In this document: positions 5,604 to 6,731 of the stretch, in pieces
How positions within the stretch are numbered: position 1 is the first letter of the stretch
Layout: the number at the start of each line of letters is the position of its first letter
Assembly: GCA_012329085.1 (NCBI GenBank)
Contig: JAAXQB010000238.1
Coordinates: 1 to 6,731, forward strand
Length of the DNA: 6,731 bases
Source: Methanosarcinales archaeon
GTDB taxonomy: Archaea; Halobacteriota; Methanosarcinia; Methanosarcinales; Methanosarcinaceae
Reading direction: 5' to 3'
Translations under genes and position numbers: made by a program
Notes under the pieces: model-generated
Database searches by the model: none
Seen by the model: only the letters and a program-made list of their open reading frames with translations
Told to the model about the DNA's origin: nothing

Positions 5604-5959
5604 TCATCTCTCGAGCACTATGAAATGTATTTTTTTAATTCTTGATTTAGTATCTGCCCATTCCTTCCGAAACCTATAAAAATAATAGGAGAGATCGATT
5701 TCATTACCAAAAACTATTTGTTGTTTATTTATTATACTCATCTTTACAATAAGTGGTAAATCCTCAAATATCTTAATATCATATTTTCCGCCAAGTTTTT
5801 CAAATATTCTTAGAAGCACTCCCTTATTTTCAGGATTAATCAAACAAATATCTATATCAAACCTCACGCCCCTTTTACCCTTTACACATGAACCAAATAA
5901 AAGCACTCCTTTAACATTATCTTTTATAAATTCAAAATCTTTTTTATATCTGAAAGCAT
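5604..5959 (-). CDS. mntA: MntA-like nucleotidyltransferase antitoxin, N-terminal frameshift
   Basis: MntA antitoxins carry a minimal nucleotidyltransferase (MNT) domain and silence HepT by adding AMP to it. The motif LFGSCVKGKRGVRFDID fits GS-x10-D-x-D exactly, so both metal-binding aspartates are present. A later Asp-containing strand (YDIKIFEDLP) and IINKQQIVFG match the rest of the fold. The uninterrupted frame opens only at a GTG (5906), which would remove the first helix and strand. The ATG at 5957-5959 sits in another frame; adding one base to the six-A run at 5940-5945 (minus sense) gives MLSDIKKDFEFIKDNVKGV leading straight into LFGS. The restored protein is about 118 residues, normal for MntA. 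It ends with tandem stops TGA TAA. Expression from the GTG alone would probably give a misfolded product. Confidence 0.78.
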
Positions 5960-5985
5960 TAAGTATTTGGACAATATTAAATCTA

Positions 5986-5996
5986 ATTTAAATATA
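5986..5996 (-). promoter_or_regulatory. Possible TATA box of the MntA/HepT operon
   Basis: The minus-strand sequence tatatttaaat is centred about 32 bases before the ATG at 5959, which would give a nearly leaderless transcript. No Shine-Dalgarno precedes that ATG, in keeping with a leaderless start. It is weak evidence in AT-rich DNA. Confidence 0.4.
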
Positions 5997-6010
5997 GGAT
6001 TTTATTCTTG

Positions 6011-6080
6011 TATATAACTTATAAAGTTATATACTAAACACTCAAACTTTTCAAAATGAGTTAAAGAAATTTCCAATTTC
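6011..6080. repeat. Palindromic repeat, copy right of the MntA/HepT pair
   Basis: The 23-bp stem-loop (arms 6011-6020 and 6024-6033, loop ATA) is identical to 5007-5029. It is followed by taaacac (6035-6041) and aaagaaatttccaattt (6063-6079). The copies match at 32 of the first 34 positions and lie 1004 bp apart in the same orientation. Within it GAAATT-tcc-AATTTC (6066-6080) forms another stem with a 3-nt loop. The word taaacactcaaacttttca (6035-6053) is shared with 244-262. The leader seen at 4994 is missing. Confidence 0.85.
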
Positions 6081-6302
6081 TCGTTTATATGTTTTTCTGT
6101 TTTAAAATTTTCTAATTTTTTACAAATTATTCTCTATCAAATCTCGGATTTGTAATATTATAAAATCAATAATTGTAATCATTCCATATGTAAAAATATT
6201 ACGCACGATATTAAGTATTTATTGAAATAATTTAAATTTAATTCTATAAAATAAAATTATATTTTATATATGATAAAAAAAATGTAGGTGATAATGATAT
6301 GT

Positions 6303-6339
6303 AAAAATAAAAAAAGAGATGGTATGTGAATATACCATC
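6303..6339 (-). terminator. Hairpin plus T-run after the pilin gene
   Basis: On the minus strand a perfect 8-bp stem (GATGGTAT and ATACCATC, positions 6332-6339 and 6318-6325) with a 6-nt loop is followed by TCTTTTTTTATTTTT. It lies about 27 bases beyond the pilin stop. It has the shape of a bacterial intrinsic terminator; in archaea the T-run alone may be enough. It separates the pilin from the toxin-antitoxin pair on the same strand. Confidence 0.7.
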
Positions 6340-6366
6340 GTGAGATTGTAGTTGTTTAATATGTAT

Positions 6367-6731
6367 TCATACTAGTACATCAAGAACAACTTGTTCTACA
6401 CCATCTGTAAATCTTGCAGTTACTACAACATGATCATTTCCTGGACCTGCGCTAAGATTACCGACAGATGCTGTTGTTGTATTTCCTACGGACAAAGGAA
6501 CTGTACCAGCAGTACCATGGGTAAGACTATCTATATTCACTCCATTTACAGATGTATTAAGCATAGCTACCATTCCTCCATCAGGACCACCATGGAATAC
6601 TATTGTTATGTCATTTGCAGTTGGCTGAGTTGCAGCTACGGATACAGTTCTAGGCGGTTCCACCGGTGCAAAGCCCCCAAGCATTGCCATGATTACGCCT
6701 GCGATTACTATTGTTGCTGCCACCATTAAGA
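6367..6731 (-). CDS. Archaeal type IV pilin, 5' end outside the window
   Basis: This is the subunit of an archaeal adhesion pilus or related surface filament. The visible frame begins LMVAATIVIAGVIMAMLGG, the hydrophobic assembly helix of archaeal pilins of the Pilin_N (DUF1628) type. The frame is open to the window edge, and the expected class III leader with its SPVIG-like cleavage site would lie just beyond it. The internal ATG at 6726 is therefore not the start. The mature part follows the family pattern, with ITIVFHGGPDGG, a short NTSVNG segment and beta-rich repeats ending in VVLDVLV. Sequons at NTS, NTT and NLS suggest glycosylation. Base composition is clearly richer in G+C than in the neighbouring genes. 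The pre-pilin peptidase and pilus motor are not in the window. Confidence 0.88.
   Translation of the reverse strand, partial: LMVAATIVIAGVIMAMLGGFAPVEPPRTVSVAATQPTANDITIVFHGGPDGGMVAMLNTSVNGVNIDSLTHGTAGTVPLSVGNTTTASVGNLSAGPGNDHVVVTARFTDGVEQVVLDVLV

Larger units (their letters stand above)
5960..6366. other. Intergenic region upstream of mntA
   Basis: This 407-bp stretch has no credible gene. It contains the putative promoter of the toxin-antitoxin pair, the second palindromic repeat copy (6011-6080), about 200 bp of simple AT-rich sequence (6085-6300) in which I see nothing definite, and the pilin terminator (6303-6339). Confidence 0.6.

Noticed and set aside
6391..6729. Cys/Ser/Tyr-rich plus-strand frame
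   Set aside because: Shadow opposite the pilin gene; the composition comes from the complementary codons.
1..6731. Insertion sequence or integrase
   Set aside because: No transposase- or recombinase-like frame is present on either strand; the repeats are at most non-autonomous.

Overview
The window is very AT-rich archaeal DNA, most likely from a euryarchaeon. Three genes point that way. One surface protein ends in an archaeal PGF-CTERM-type sorting tail. A second exported protein carries a DUF5667-like helical domain. The gene cut by the right edge is an archaeal type IV pilin with an LMVAATIVIAG-type hydrophobic segment. A finer taxonomic placement cannot be made from this sequence alone.

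Layout. 1-370 is a dense non-coding block of short palindromes, with a 13-bp tandem array, a 35-bp tandem array and several stems with 3-nt loops. 485-1249 (+) encodes the PGF-CTERM surface protein with a Gly/Ala tract. 1250-1824 is AT-rich spacer with one perfect member of the palindrome family. 1825-3653 (-) encodes the exported DUF5667-like protein. It has three 76-residue tandem modules, and the third is cut off by a one-base frameshift near 2090. 3654-4082 is a divergent intergenic region. 4083-4916 (+) is an M55 (DppA-like) D-aminopeptidase with all its expected metal ligands. 5204-5959 (-) is a MntA/HepT (MNT/HEPN) toxin-antitoxin pair in decay: the antitoxin has one frameshift, and the toxin has a frameshift plus an in-frame TGA. 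The pair lies between two direct copies of a palindromic repeat (5007-5078 and 6011-6080). 6367-6731 (-) is the pilin, followed by a terminator-like hairpin and T-run.

How it fits together. Three of the five loci encode exported or surface proteins, so this looks like a cell-envelope neighbourhood interrupted by accessory DNA. No two full genes form a clear operon except the MntA/HepT pair. There is no transposase, integrase or CRISPR array.

The most unusual content is the palindrome family. At 51-215 four left arms and four right arms are arranged in nested order (L1 L2 L3 L4 R1 R2 R3 R4), and the sequence differences between arms are matched on the partner side. Single uninterrupted members occur at 339-359 and 1468-1488. 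A related element with an unrelated but self-complementary stem shares a 12-nt leader at 4994-5005. Three independent one-base losses in A/T runs (near 2090, 5453 and 5942) could be real decay or consensus errors, and reads would settle this.
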